DNA from: Hyphomicrobiales bacterium
GTDB taxonomy: Bacteria; Pseudomonadota; Alphaproteobacteria; Rhizobiales; Rhizobiaceae
Length of the DNA: 64,000 bases
Direction: 5' to 3'
Assembly: GCA_900469475.1 (NCBI GenBank)
Contig: UBXG01000026.1
Span: forward strand, 1 to 64,000
The position numbers and the translations under genes are program-made. This document shows positions 18,225 to 27,033 of the stretch, piece after piece. How positions within the stretch are numbered: position 1 is the first letter of the stretch; the number at the start of each line of letters is the position of its first letter. The notes under the pieces are model-generated. The model was given only the letters and a program-made list of their open reading frames with translations. It ran no database searches and was not told the DNA's origin.

Positions 18225-19058
18225 ATGTCCATCAAAACCGTCTTGAGTATCCTCGACGTCAGTCAATTCAAGGATGACCTGAAGGGCGCCGTCGACTTTT
18301 GCCAAACGCATGGTGCCCATCTTACCGCCTTGGTGGTTTCGATGTGCGCCACGCCTCCGCTCACCACATATGATGCCCTCTCCACCATCAGGCTCGATGA
18401 GCGGCAACGTGAAATAGATAGATTGACCGAAAAAGCAGCCGATATCAAAACGCTGCTCAGCGGGAGCGCGTCCTCCTATGACGTGCAGGAAATCTACACG
18501 GAATTTGCCTGGGCAGACGATGATATCGCCGAGCGAGCTCTTTATGCCGATCTTGTCCTCATCGGTCCGGAGGCCGCCCGCAACGAGGAACTTCGGCGAA
18601 GAGTGATCGACGGGGCGTTATTTCAGTCGCCCACACCGGTGCTTGTCACCCCGAGCGACAAGATGGTACGGCTTCCGCCGAAAACAATTTTGCTGGCCTG
18701 GGACTCTGGCGAGGAGGCAGCGCGCGCCGCGCGCCAGTCGATCGACTTCTTGCAAGCCGCCGGAACGGTGCATGTCACACTTGTCGATCCTCTTGCTGCG
18801 CGCTCCGTCAACGGCGAAGAGCCTGGCGCAGATATCGCCGCCTTCCTCGCGCGACATGGTGTCAAGGTCGATGTCGACTGCGTTGCGAGCGGCGGTCGAT
18901 TGGTCGATGAAACGTTGCGACAACACGCCGCCGACATCGCAGCCGACATGATCGTCATGGGAGCCTATAGTCATCCACGCTTGCAGGAACGCCTGTTCGG
19001 CGGAGTGACACGATCGATGCTGAAGGACTCGGACATACCGCTGTTTCTTGCCCACTGA
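18225..19058 (+). CDS. Universal stress protein, two-domain
   Basis: A 277-residue cytoplasmic protein made of two USP domains. The second domain keeps the ATP-binding glycine motif (GAYSHPRLQERLFGGVTRS, G-x2-x-G-x-S/T form) near the end, while the first has a degenerate one. Paralogues are at 20921-21742 and 56308-57141, the latter very similar through the last 100 residues (NGEEPGAD, AAFLARHG). USPs of this kind are hallmark genes of hypoxia and starvation regulons; the molecular action is unknown. ATG at 18225 follows AGGAAAAG. The upstream frame extension lacks support. Confidence 0.9.
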   Translation: MSIKTVLSILDVSQFKDDLKGAVDFCQTHGAHLTALVVSMCATPPLTTYDALSTIRLDERQREIDRLTEKAADIKTLLSGSASSYDVQEIYTEFAWADDDIAERALYADLVLIGPEAARNEELRRRVIDGALFQSPTPVLVTPSDKMVRLPPKTILLAWDSGEEAARAARQSIDFLQAAGTVHVTLVDPLAARSVNGEEPGADIAAFLARHGVKVDVDCVASGGRLVDETLRQHAADIAADMIVMGAYSHPRLQERLFGGVTRSMLKDSDIPLFLAH

Positions 19059-19294
19059 CGGCAAATGCCAATGCTGTTTCCCGGCATGCTTCCTTGAGGC
19101 CTGCCCAGCATTTTGTGGACATCGCATGATCGACAGATAGCGCATAAGAGACCAAATGCGGCCAGTCAGCAATCGACTGAAGACGAAACTTGACAGCCCC
19201 TGATCCGAGCACCGGAGGATCCCGCTCCAGCCTACCCGGGTCTACCCGCCGGTCCGACCGACCCGGCGAAGTTCGCCAAGACACGGTTTCGTCT

Positions 19295-19308
19295 TTGACC
19301 CAGCGCAA
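19295..19308. promoter_or_regulatory. FNR/FixK-like box before the BON gene (one mismatch)
   Basis: TTGACCCAGCGCAA, one mismatch in the second half-site. The centre is 81 bases before the ATG at 19383. Confidence 0.4.
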
Positions 19309-19382
19309 TGACACCACACGCCGGATTGACGAGATTTGGTTTGAGGCGCGAGCCTCGATCAATCGTCTTCAAGGAGGACACC

Positions 19383-20030
19383 ATGAGTGATCTGAAGATA
19401 CGTCGGGATATCCTCGACGAACTGGAATTTGATCCCAGCATTGACGCTGCCGCGATCGGCGTTTCGGTGGAGAATGGCGTCGCGACGCTATCTGGCCATG
19501 TGAAGAGCTGTGCCGAGAAAATGGCGGCGGAGGCAGTTACTTGGCGTGTGAAAGGCGTCCGGGCGATTGCCGATGAGATCGATGTGCGTTGGCCCGAGCA
19601 GAAAAGGCATGCCGACGATGAAATCGCAGCTCGCGCACTTGATATCATTACCTGGGACACTGCGTTGCCCGACGGCGCCATTGACGTCAAGGTCCAGCGC
19701 GGATGGGTAACACTCTCTGGCGAGGTACGCTGGCACTTCCAGCGCATGGCTGCGGAAAACGCCGTCAAAAAGCTTGGCGGCGTTGTTGGTGTGACGAATA
19801 TCCTAACCATCCGGCAACTTGTCGGCGCATCAGATATCAAGGAACGGATCGAGCAGGCGCTACGGCGAAACGCTGAGATCGAGGCGGATGGAATCAGAGT
19901 TCGTGTCTCCGACAGCAAAGTCGTTCTTGAAGGTGACGTTCATGCCTGGAGCGAGCGTCATGCAGCAGAGCAAGCCGCATGGTCTGTCCCCGGCGTCGCC
20001 ATTGTTGAAAATCATCTTCATGTCGGCTAA
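19383..20030 (+). CDS. Triple BON-domain protein
   Basis: A 215-residue protein with three BON domains, each about 65 residues and each with the repeated pattern VENGVATLSGHV, QRGWVTLSGEV and DSKVVLEGDVHA. There is no signal peptide, so it seems cytoplasmic, unlike periplasmic OsmY; BON domains are thought to bind phospholipid or other membrane features. It is a clear paralogue of 33413-34060 (the same RxxILDELEFxP start). AAGGAGGA before the ATG at 19383 fixes the start. A strong terminator follows. Role in the stress response is inferred from its neighbours. Confidence 0.85.
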   Translation: MSDLKIRRDILDELEFDPSIDAAAIGVSVENGVATLSGHVKSCAEKMAAEAVTWRVKGVRAIADEIDVRWPEQKRHADDEIAARALDIITWDTALPDGAIDVKVQRGWVTLSGEVRWHFQRMAAENAVKKLGGVVGVTNILTIRQLVGASDIKERIEQALRRNAEIEADGIRVRVSDSKVVLEGDVHAWSERHAAEQAAWSVPGVAIVENHLHVG

Positions 20031-20037
20031 TGCCAAA

Positions 20038-20065
20038 GGGAGGGGTGAGCCCCTCCCTTCTTCTG
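20038..20065 (+). terminator. Rho-independent terminator after the BON gene
   Basis: GGGAGGGG-TGAG-CCCCTCCC is a perfect 8-bp stem with a 4-base loop, followed by TTCTTCT. It lies 8 bases after the BON stop. Confidence 0.8.
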
Positions 20066-20127
20066 CCGCCGGCCCCCTTGGCAACCTACAGCTGAGCCGC
20101 GACGGGCAAGTGTAGAGCGCTTGTGAG

Positions 20128-20634
20128 CTAGCTTGCCTTGATTGCAATTTTCCGGTCATTCTTGTGAGCATTGGCCGTCTTCGGTAAAACGACCTTCAAG
20201 ACGCCATTTTCGAAGGATGCGTTGATACCGTCTGCATCGACACCATTGGGAAGTTGGAGACTGCGCTGGAACGACCCGTAGCGCCGTTCGCTGAGATAGT
20301 ATTCCTTCTCCTTTTCCTCCTTGCGTTCGTGCTTTTCGCCTTTCACCGTCAAGATCCCATTGGCGAGTGTCAAATCCAGCTCTTTCGCGTCAATCCCAGG
20401 AAGCTCAACTGTGAGCTCGTAGGTCTTGTCGGACTCGATGAAGTCAGCAGCCGGCATGCCGCGCGTGAAGGCATTCGGGAAACGCGCGAATGTGCGGTCT
20501 AGGAAGCCCGGAGTGAAGTCATTGAAGACACGATCAATTTCCGATCGCAGGCTTTCGAATGGCGCCCAGCGCTCCATAGCCGGCGCCGTCTTCTTCTCCG
20601 TGCTCACAGGAAGCTTTCTTGCCATATCGGCCAT
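20128..20634 (-). CDS. Small heat-shock protein Hsp20
   Basis: A 168-residue chaperone with the alpha-crystallin domain at residues about 60-155: PAADFIESDKTYELTVELPG, the charged loop ERKEEKEKEYYLSERRYGSF, and the closing FENGVLKVVLPK. It holds unfolding proteins without ATP. The ending after VLPK (NDRKIAI) supplies the I-x-I anchoring motif. I use the ATG at 20634, 7-8 bases after GAGGAG; a longer start would place residues over that site. A full FNR/FixK box lies about 120 bases upstream, so it is likely induced at low oxygen like other Hsp20/Acr proteins of dormancy regulons. Confidence 0.92.
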   Translation of the reverse strand: MADMARKLPVSTEKKTAPAMERWAPFESLRSEIDRVFNDFTPGFLDRTFARFPNAFTRGMPAADFIESDKTYELTVELPGIDAKELDLTLANGILTVKGEKHERKEEKEKEYYLSERRYGSFQRSLQLPNGVDADGINASFENGVLKVVLPKTANAHKNDRKIAIKAS

Positions 20635-20748
20635 ATCATTTCTCCTCTTCGTTGCGAGGACCATCGAAGGACGACTTCGTCCCGGCCCTTTTCCAAACCG
20701 TCTTCGTGAGACGCGGAGTCATCAAAGACGATGTTGCCAGACCGTTCA

Positions 20749-20762
20749 TTGATCAGCATCAA
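20749..20762. promoter_or_regulatory. FNR/FixK box of the hsp20 gene
   Basis: TTGATCAGCATCAA, full match. The centre is about 121 bases before the Hsp20 ATG on the minus strand; a second box 103 bases away serves the divergent USP gene. Confidence 0.7.
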
Positions 20763-20851
20763 AATGGCGCGATATCGCTCGCCGTTAGGCGATCGAAGCC
20801 CTCTTTTGCCGATTTTGAGCGCCGATAAGGCTCCTCTCCGGTCGACCAATC

Positions 20852-20865
20852 TTGACTTTCATCAA
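20852..20865. promoter_or_regulatory. FNR/FixK box of the USP gene at 20921
   Basis: TTGACTTTCATCAA, full match, centred 62 bases before the ATG at 20921. The same bases contain the TTG that opens a longer reading frame, which argues that the longer frame is not the real start. Confidence 0.85.
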
Positions 20866-20920
20866 AGCGGCGGGCCGGCGGGTACGCGATCATCAGGTCA
20901 GCTTGCTGGAGAAGACCGAC

Positions 20921-21742
20921 ATGAAACCGCAATTCCATCTGCCATTGATCACCTATCCCACAGCCAGCTCGTTTTCCGTGGTTCAAAATGCAGTCGACTT
21001 GGCGCGACATCAAAAAGCAGATCTCACCGCGAGCGTCCTGCAGATCAAGACGCCGCTCGTCGGTCAATCATCCCCATGGGTTGACGACGTCGAAAGACTG
21101 GGCTCGCAGGCAAAGCGCTTCAGCCGCGACAGCGGTGTCGCGTTGAGCGAAGCAGTGTGCGACTACGCCCAAAAAGCGGCCATACGGGCCATCATTCAGA
21201 CATTCGAAGCGTCGGAGCCGCTAATCCCTGATACTCTGGTGGAAATCTCGCGTGCTTATGACCTGTCAATTATCGAGGCGTCTGAGACCATGATGCCATT
21301 GCTTGAGAACCTTCTGTTCGAAAGCGGCCGACCTCTCGTCTTGTTCCCTGCGAACCACGTCTGCGGCCGGATCGACACGGTGGCAATCGCATGGGATGGA
21401 AGCGCGCCGCTGTCGACAGCATTGACAGGCGCCAGATTATTCCTGGAAGGCGCATCGAAGGTCATTTTGATATCGATCACCGATGATGGCTCAATGAATG
21501 AGAGAAGCCGGGCCCGATACGCGGAGGTGCTAAGCAACAGCGGCTTGGATGTCGAGGTTGTCGTGGCCGGCGCGAATGGCGAAGAGGTAGCCTTCGCTAT
21601 CCAATCGACCGCGAGAGCCCTGCACGCAGATCTGATTGTCGCCGGAGCCTACGGGCATTCCCGAATTCGTGAATTTGCCGTTGGCGGGGTCACTCGATCA
21701 CTGCTGTCCGATCTCGATATGCCGGTTCTTGTTGCCCACTGA
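20921..21742 (+). CDS. Universal stress protein, two-domain
   Basis: A 273-residue cytoplasmic protein with two USP domains. The C-terminal one has the ATP-binding motif GAYGHSRIREFAVGGVTRS; the N-terminal one lacks it. It is more distant from the other two double USPs (shorter first-domain linker, ending SDLDMPVLVAH). The start is set at 20921, preceded by GGAGAAG, because the upstream TTG lies inside the FNR/FixK box. It is divergent from hsp20 and precedes mgtA, which has its own box. Confidence 0.88.
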   Translation: MKPQFHLPLITYPTASSFSVVQNAVDLARHQKADLTASVLQIKTPLVGQSSPWVDDVERLGSQAKRFSRDSGVALSEAVCDYAQKAAIRAIIQTFEASEPLIPDTLVEISRAYDLSIIEASETMMPLLENLLFESGRPLVLFPANHVCGRIDTVAIAWDGSAPLSTALTGARLFLEGASKVILISITDDGSMNERSRARYAEVLSNSGLDVEVVVAGANGEEVAFAIQSTARALHADLIVAGAYGHSRIREFAVGGVTRSLLSDLDMPVLVAH

Positions 21743-21928
21743 TCAAGCAGCGGAGGATTGATATCAACATTTACTCGCCGCCCCTAAACTTTGGACGCCG
21801 GATATCTATCGTTCCGGCTCAGGCCAATCTCAACATTTCCACCAGCGCATTTCCCATGCTGTCGCAGTGGTGGCGCATCTCGGTAGACACTCACGGCATG
21901 CCGGCTTTAGCCGGCGGATGATCGCCTG
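21743..21928. other. USP-mgtA intergenic region with a small perfect hairpin
   Basis: No gene is seen. GCCGGC-TTTA-GCCGGC at 21900-21915 forms a 6-bp stem without a T-run, just before the mgtA FNR/FixK box; it may end the USP transcript weakly. Confidence 0.3.
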
Positions 21929-21942
21929 TTGACAAAGATCAA
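21929..21942. promoter_or_regulatory. FNR/FixK box of the mgtA gene
   Basis: TTGACAAAGATCAA, full match, centred about 55 bases before the ATG at 21991. Confidence 0.85.
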
Positions 21943-21990
21943 GGCACGCCCGCCGTGTAATGGTTAGCAAGGCATCAGAGGTAGCCGCCG

Positions 21991-24591
21991 ATGCCTATTG
22001 AAATTGATGAAACCACCAAGCACGCTCCGCTTAAAAGTCGGGCTTCCGCAAGCCGAGATACGACGATGTCGCCGTCGCCTTTTTGGTCGAAGGCGCAAGA
22101 CGTCCTGGTGCATGATCTTGGTTCGCGGATAACAGGTCTTTCGCCGGAAGAGGCAACTTCCCGGTTAAAAAACTATGGACCGAACACCGTCATCGCTATG
22201 GCGCACACCAATGCCCTTCACATTCTGCTACGCCAATTTCTCAATCCCCTCGTTCTCATTCTTATCTTCGCCGCGACGGTATCATCGTTGGTTGGGGAGA
22301 TGCATGACGCCATCATCATAAGCCTCATTGTCCTTGCGAGCTGCCTGCTCGGCTTTTCCCAGGAATATGGAGCGACGAAGGCGCTGGAGGCGCTGAAGAA
22401 AAGCATTTCACCGATCGCGACAGTTGTAAGGGGCGGAATAAAGATCCTCGTCCCGGCAAGTACCATTGTCCCGGGTGACATCATCAAGCTTGCAGCCGGC
22501 AGTCTTGTGCCGGCCGATGGCATGATCCTTTCGTCGCGCGACTTGAGTGTCAGCGAGGCCACTCTGACGGGCGAGACCTTCCCGGTCGGCAAGATGGCCG
22601 GTGTCTGTCCACCAGAGGCTCCGATCGCCGCTAGGTCCAATTGCGTTTTCACCGGCACTTCGGTTCGCAGCGGCACGGCAACCGTCATCGCTGTCGAGAC
22701 AGGTGGACGCACCGAATACGCAACCATCGCCGGAGCGATCGCGAAACAGATACCCGAAACGGATTTTTCACGAGGTATACGCCGCTTCGGCTATTTGATG
22801 ACGCGCATCATGTTAGTGATCGTCATTACCGTTTTTGTTGCCAACCTGCTCCTACACCGGCCATTGATCGACTCTCTCCTATTTTCTCTGGCGTTGGCGG
22901 TCGGCCTCACTCCGGAGCTTCTGCCGGCGATTATCAGCATGACGCTCGCCCGCGGCGCGCGCGCCATGGCAGCCGGCGGCGTCATCGTGCGCCGGCTGGA
23001 CGCCATTGAAAATCTCGGGAGCATGAACCTTCTATGCACCGACAAGACCGGCACGCTGACGGAAGGCATCATAAAACTCGACGATTGCGTCGACGCAGGC
23101 GGCATGCACTCGCAGCAGGTCCACTTACTCGCCGTTTTGAACGCATCGTTGCAGGCGGGCCTCAAAAACCCGCTCGACGATGCCATACTGACGTCCTGCG
23201 AGATTGGCGCAGATCTAAAAGCCTTCGTGAAGAAAGACGAGATTCCATACGATTTCATGCGCAAACGTTTGTCGGTCATCGTCAATAGCGCCGGCCAGGA
23301 TACGATGATGGTCTGTAAGGGGGCCGTCGCCAATATCCTTTCGGTCTGTACCTCCGTTAGGACCGGCAATACTGCCGAGCCCCTCGATGAAGCGTCGCGC
23401 GCGGCCGTCGACACGCTTTATCGCAAATGGGGCGAGGATGGCATTCGGGTGATCGCAATCGCCACTAGGCGCTTCGCTCAAGACAAGGAGGCCTATAACG
23501 TTGGCGACGAGCGCGAGCTCTGCCTCGAGGGCTTTCTTCTGTTTCTCGATCCGCCGAAGGCAGGCATCAAGGATGCGCTGATAGGGTTGAAACATCGGGG
23601 CATCGGAATCAAGATCATATCCGGCGACAACCGCTACATCGTCAAGCACCTGGCCGACACGATCGGGCTCAGAACAAAGAATGTTTTAACCGGCGGTGAG
23701 CTGGCGTCGACGAGCAGCGATGCATTATTTGCCCGTGCGCCAAAGACAGATCTATTTGTCGAGATTGATCCCAACCAGAAAGAGCTCATTATCAAGGCGC
23801 TGCGGCGTTCCGGCCATGTCGTCGGATATATGGGCGACGGCATCAACGACGCTCCAGCCCTTCACGAAGCCGACGTCGGCATTTCGGTCGACGGCGCGGT
23901 CGATGTCGCCCGGGAGGCTGCGGATCTCGTCCTGTTGCGACAAGACCTCAACGTGCTGATCCGCGGCGTAGACGATGGTCGGCGAACCTTCGCCAACACC
24001 ATGAAATACGTATCGATCGCGACGAGCGCGAACTTCGGCAACATGATCAGCATGGCGATCGCCTCTCTGTTCCTCCCCTTCCTGCCGCTGCTCGCCAAGC
24101 AGATCCTGCTCAACAACCTGCTTGCCGACATTCCATCTATGGCCATTGCCACGGACAGGGTCGATCGACAGCAAGTGCAGCGCCCAAGGCGATGGGACAT
24201 TCGCGGCATCCAACGATTTATGATCTTCTTTGGCCCGGTCAGCTCGTTGTTCGATTTCGTGACGTTCGGATTTCTGTTGTTTGTCGTCAACGTGACAACC
24301 AGTCAGTTCCGCACGGCCTGGTTTGTCGAATCACTCATTACACAGCTCGTGACAATGCTGCTCGTTCGCACGACCATGGCGGCATGGAAGGATAGGCCGG
24401 GAGCCCTACTCCTGTGGTCGACAGCGTTTATCACGCTCGTCGCTCTCCTGCTCCCCTATTTTCCGCCGGTTGCGGGCATTTTCGATTTCACGCCGCTGCC
24501 CATTCCTTTGATGGGAGGGCTGATCGCGATCTCGGCAATCTACGCGGCCACGCTCGAGCTGGTGAAGCGATTCTATTTCCGCCAGGGATGA
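21991..24591 (+). CDS. mgtA: Magnesium-type P-type ATPase (MgtA/MgtB family)
   Basis: An 866-residue inner-membrane pump of the P-IIIB group. The cation-ATPase N-terminus (SRITGLSPEEATSRLKNYGPN), the actuator loop TLTGETFPV, phosphorylation motif DKTGT with D351, and GDGINDAPAL are all present, followed by a C-terminal helix block. It imports Mg2+ at the cost of ATP in known members. In place of control by PhoP/PhoQ and a leader, this copy has a FNR/FixK box directly upstream, suggesting low-oxygen control. The family length is about 860-900. I saw no Mg leader hairpin in the 48 bases between box and start. Substrate assignment is by family. Confidence 0.88.
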   Translation: MPIEIDETTKHAPLKSRASASRDTTMSPSPFWSKAQDVLVHDLGSRITGLSPEEATSRLKNYGPNTVIAMAHTNALHILLRQFLNPLVLILIFAATVSSLVGEMHDAIIISLIVLASCLLGFSQEYGATKALEALKKSISPIATVVRGGIKILVPASTIVPGDIIKLAAGSLVPADGMILSSRDLSVSEATLTGETFPVGKMAGVCPPEAPIAARSNCVFTGTSVRSGTATVIAVETGGRTEYATIAGAIAKQIPETDFSRGIRRFGYLMTRIMLVIVITVFVANLLLHRPLIDSLLFSLALAVGLTPELLPAIISMTLARGARAMAAGGVIVRRLDAIENLGSMNLLCTDKTGTLTEGIIKLDDCVDAGGMHSQQVHLLAVLNASLQAGLKNPLDDAILTSCEIGADLKAFVKKDEIPYDFMRKRLSVIVNSAGQDTMMVCKGAVANILSVCTSVRTGNTAEPLDEASRAAVDTLYRKWGEDGIRVIAIATRRFAQDKEAYNVGDERELCLEGFLLFLDPPKAGIKDALIGLKHRGIGIKIISGDNRYIVKHLADTIGLRTKNVLTGGELASTSSDALFARAPKTDLFVEIDPNQKELIIKALRRSGHVVGYMGDGINDAPALHEADVGISVDGAVDVAREAADLVLLRQDLNVLIRGVDDGRRTFANTMKYVSIATSANFGNMISMAIASLFLPFLPLLAKQILLNNLLADIPSMAIATDRVDRQQVQRPRRWDIRGIQRFMIFFGPVSSLFDFVTFGFLLFVVNVTTSQFRTAWFVESLITQLVTMLLVRTTMAAWKDRPGALLLWSTAFITLVALLLPYFPPVAGIFDFTPLPIPLMGGLIAISAIYAATLELVKRFYFRQG

Positions 24592-24630
24592 CGGTGTCGG
24601 CAGGATGGTAAGACCCGTGTTCATATCGGG

Positions 24631-25623
24631 TTAGCTCGCCTCGGGCACCAATACCGCTGCTCCGACGAGACGCCCGGCACGCAGATCGGCGAGCGCCTCG
24701 TTGGCCCTCTTGAGTGGATAGGTCGTGGTGTGGGTTCGCACGCCAACCATCTGGGCAATCGGGAAAAACTCGACCGCATCCGCGCGTGTCAAATTGGCGA
24801 CCGAAACGAGCTCACGCTCCCCCCAAAGAACGGAATAGGGCATCGCCGGTATGTCGCTCATGTGAATTCCGCCACACACAACTACTCCGCCCTTGCGAAC
24901 CGCCTTGAGCGCAATCGGCACGAGATCGCCTGCCGGTGCGAAGATGATGGCTGCGTCGAGCGGAACTGGTGCGCTTTCTTTCGATGAGCCGGCCCATCTG
25001 GCGCCAAGCTCGAGCGCAAACTGCTGCGCTGCAAGGTCGCCGCTGCGCGTGAACGCATAAACATCGCGGCCCTGCCAGATGCAAATTTGGATGAGGATAT
25101 GCGCGGCGGCGCCGAAGCCGAAGAGACCGATGCTCTTGCCGTCGCCGGCCTTCCTGAGCGAACGCCAGCCAATCAATCCGGCACACAGAAGTGGCGCGAG
25201 CGATACGGGATCGGCGTTAGCATCTAGATCGAATGCAAAGGATGCGTCGGCCACAACATGCGTCGCGAAACCGCCGTCGCGGGTGTAGCCGGTGAATTGC
25301 GGACGATCACATAGGTTCTCAGCCTTCGTTCGACAGAAAGAACATATTCCGCATGTGTGGCCCAGCCAGGGAACGCCGACGCGGAGACCAAGTTTAGCGC
25401 TGTCGATGCCGTAGCCCACGGCATCGACAATACCCACGATCTCGTGACCCGGCACGAGCGGAAGCTTTGGATCGTTAAGGTCGCCATCTACAACGTGAAG
25501 ATCAGTCCGACAGACGGCGCAGGCCTCAACCTTGATCCTCAGTTCGCCTGGGCTAGGCCTCGGATCATCGCGTTCGACAAATATGAGCGGTTTCCTGATT
25601 TGTTGAAGAACCATTGCTTTCAT
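24631..25623 (-). CDS. Zinc-dependent alcohol dehydrogenase
   Basis: A 330-residue medium-chain dehydrogenase. Catalytic zinc ligands are in CRTDLH (Cys38) and GHE (His); structural zinc cysteines follow in CGICSFCRTKAENLC; the NAD-binding glycine motif is GLFGFGAAAH. It belongs to the group annotated as AdhP-like alcohol dehydrogenases and would reduce aldehydes to alcohols with NADH when respiration is limited. It is divergent from the small ORF/ABC pair and shares a FNR/FixK box. It is not a close copy of the second dehydrogenase at 61720. Convergent with mgtA. Confidence 0.88.
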   Translation of the reverse strand: MKAMVLQQIRKPLIFVERDDPRPSPGELRIKVEACAVCRTDLHVVDGDLNDPKLPLVPGHEIVGIVDAVGYGIDSAKLGLRVGVPWLGHTCGICSFCRTKAENLCDRPQFTGYTRDGGFATHVVADASFAFDLDANADPVSLAPLLCAGLIGWRSLRKAGDGKSIGLFGFGAAAHILIQICIWQGRDVYAFTRSGDLAAQQFALELGARWAGSSKESAPVPLDAAIIFAPAGDLVPIALKAVRKGGVVVCGGIHMSDIPAMPYSVLWGERELVSVANLTRADAVEFFPIAQMVGVRTHTTTYPLKRANEALADLRAGRLVGAAVLVPEAS

Positions 25624-25790
25624 GGCTGAAGCCCATCGAAGTTGGGGCTCGTCTCGAAGCTCGATATCGGAAGAAATGCCGGGAAACGACGTGTCATCTG
25701 CGTTTCAAGCGACTTTTTCCACCACCGGATCACGCCGGCGTGCAGTTTAATTTACCACCCTTCTCCTCCCACACAAACGGTGCTTCGGCT

Positions 25791-25804
25791 TTGACCCTAA
25801 TCAA
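25791..25804. promoter_or_regulatory. FNR/FixK box between adh and the small ORF/ABC pair
   Basis: TTGACCCTAATCAA, full match. Its centre is about 77 bases before the GTG at 25874 and about 174 before the adh ATG, so the plus-strand pair is the nearer target. Confidence 0.8.
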
Positions 25805-25873
25805 CGCGCGCATAGCAAAAACGTGAAAGCGTCCAAGGCTGGGCAAATTGTTTGCCACGTCAGGAGGGCATCC

Positions 25874-25996
25874 GTGCAAAAGCTATTGCTGATCATATTG
25901 ATCGTCATGATCGCGACGATCATTGGCATTTTGTGGGTGAAACCGATTGCCGGCACCGGGCGACAGCCGGCGCTTGAGAAATCAGCAACGCAATGA
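25874..25996 (+). CDS. 40-residue membrane peptide
   Basis: A very short gene, GTG at 25874 to TGA at 25996, with a strong AGGAGGG at 25862-25868. The peptide starts with QKLLLIILIVMIATIIGILW, a single hydrophobic helix, and ends in a polar tail of about 17 residues. The stop overlaps the next start as ATGA, so it is coupled to the ABC membrane protein. I do not recognise the family. It may be a small subunit of that membrane protein or a leader that sets its translation. Confidence 0.7.
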   Translation: MQKLLLIILIVMIATIIGILWVKPIAGTGRQPALEKSATQ

Positions 25997-27033
25997 CCAT
26001 CCTGAAAACATTTCGCGGTGCGAAGGCGGCTCTATCACGCCCGTTCGCGAAGGAAATCATTCTTCCCCGAACGCTATATGGCTTCGTTTTTCGGGCATCG
26101 GGGTGGCATCAGCTGGCCACCGCAATCCTATCCATCGTGCTCTTTACAGCGGGAACCATACCGCTGGAGGTACAGCGACGGATCGTGAATGCGGCAACGG
26201 AGAATGGCTCCTATCGAACGATCGCCTTGCTGGTGTTGATATACGTCCTTTTGGCCCTGACCGAGGGAGCCGTGAAACTTGTGCTCAATATCTACAGCAG
26301 TTGGATCGGAGAAGCGGCCGTCCGATGGCTGCGCTTGCAGGTATTCGAGGCATCACGAACATCGGTGACGGGCGACTCCATGATGACCAGCGAAGGTGTC
26401 CAACTGTCGATCATCTTGGCCGAAGCCGAACCTGTCGGTGGCTTCGTCGGCACAAGTATCTCGGAGCCTCTGTTGCAGATCGGCATATTGACAGCTGTTT
26501 GCAGCTATCTGGTCTATCTGCAGCCACTCATTACGATCATCGTCATCACGATCTTTCTTCCGCAAAGTGGTTTCGTCCCGATCATGCAGGCAGCGATCAA
26601 CCGCCGCGTCGGAAAAAGGATCGGCATCATGCGCAATGTCAGCGAGGACATCGTCCAAATGGGGCACGCAATTGATACAGACGGCCATCAGGCGTCGCGT
26701 ATCGGAGATGTCTTCCGGATCAACATGAGCATCTACAAAATCAAGTTCACGATGAATTTCATGATGAATCTGATGACACAGATGGGTTACGCAGGCATCT
26801 TCGCGCTTGGCGGTTATTTCGTGGTCACCGGGAAGACCGAAATCGGAACAGTCGTCGCCTTCGTGTCTGGGCTTTCAAAAATAAATGACCCTTGGGGCGA
26901 TCTCGTCAACTGGTACCGCGATCTGCGCGTGACACAGGTTAAGTACGGCCTCATATACAATTCTTCTCAGGTTGGCACCGCGTCAGCGGGTGAATTGCCG
27001 GGCCAACCGCTTTCCTGGGAGGCTCACTCCTGA
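25993..27033 (+). CDS. ABC exporter membrane domain without ATPase
   Basis: A 346-residue protein with the six-helix type-1 ABC exporter membrane fold (hydrophobic stretches near residues 38-55, 75-92, 155-190, 245-290). It ends at about the point where the nucleotide-binding domain would begin; no Walker A, signature or Walker B motif follows in any frame. So it is either an orphan half relying on an ATPase encoded elsewhere, a protein that has lost transport, or a truncated gene. The smooth ending and the coupled small ORF suggest a real protein. A FNR/FixK box precedes the pair. Substrate unknown. Confidence 0.75.
   Translation: MTILKTFRGAKAALSRPFAKEIILPRTLYGFVFRASGWHQLATAILSIVLFTAGTIPLEVQRRIVNAATENGSYRTIALLVLIYVLLALTEGAVKLVLNIYSSWIGEAAVRWLRLQVFEASRTSVTGDSMMTSEGVQLSIILAEAEPVGGFVGTSISEPLLQIGILTAVCSYLVYLQPLITIIVITIFLPQSGFVPIMQAAINRRVGKRIGIMRNVSEDIVQMGHAIDTDGHQASRIGDVFRINMSIYKIKFTMNFMMNLMTQMGYAGIFALGGYFVVTGKTEIGTVVAFVSGLSKINDPWGDLVNWYRDLRVTQVKYGLIYNSSQVGTASAGELPGQPLSWEAHS

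Noticed and set aside
21758..21767. TTGATATCAA after the USP gene as a FNR/FixK box
   Set aside because: Only 10 bases long, with no central spacer; the true box for mgtA is at 21929-21942.
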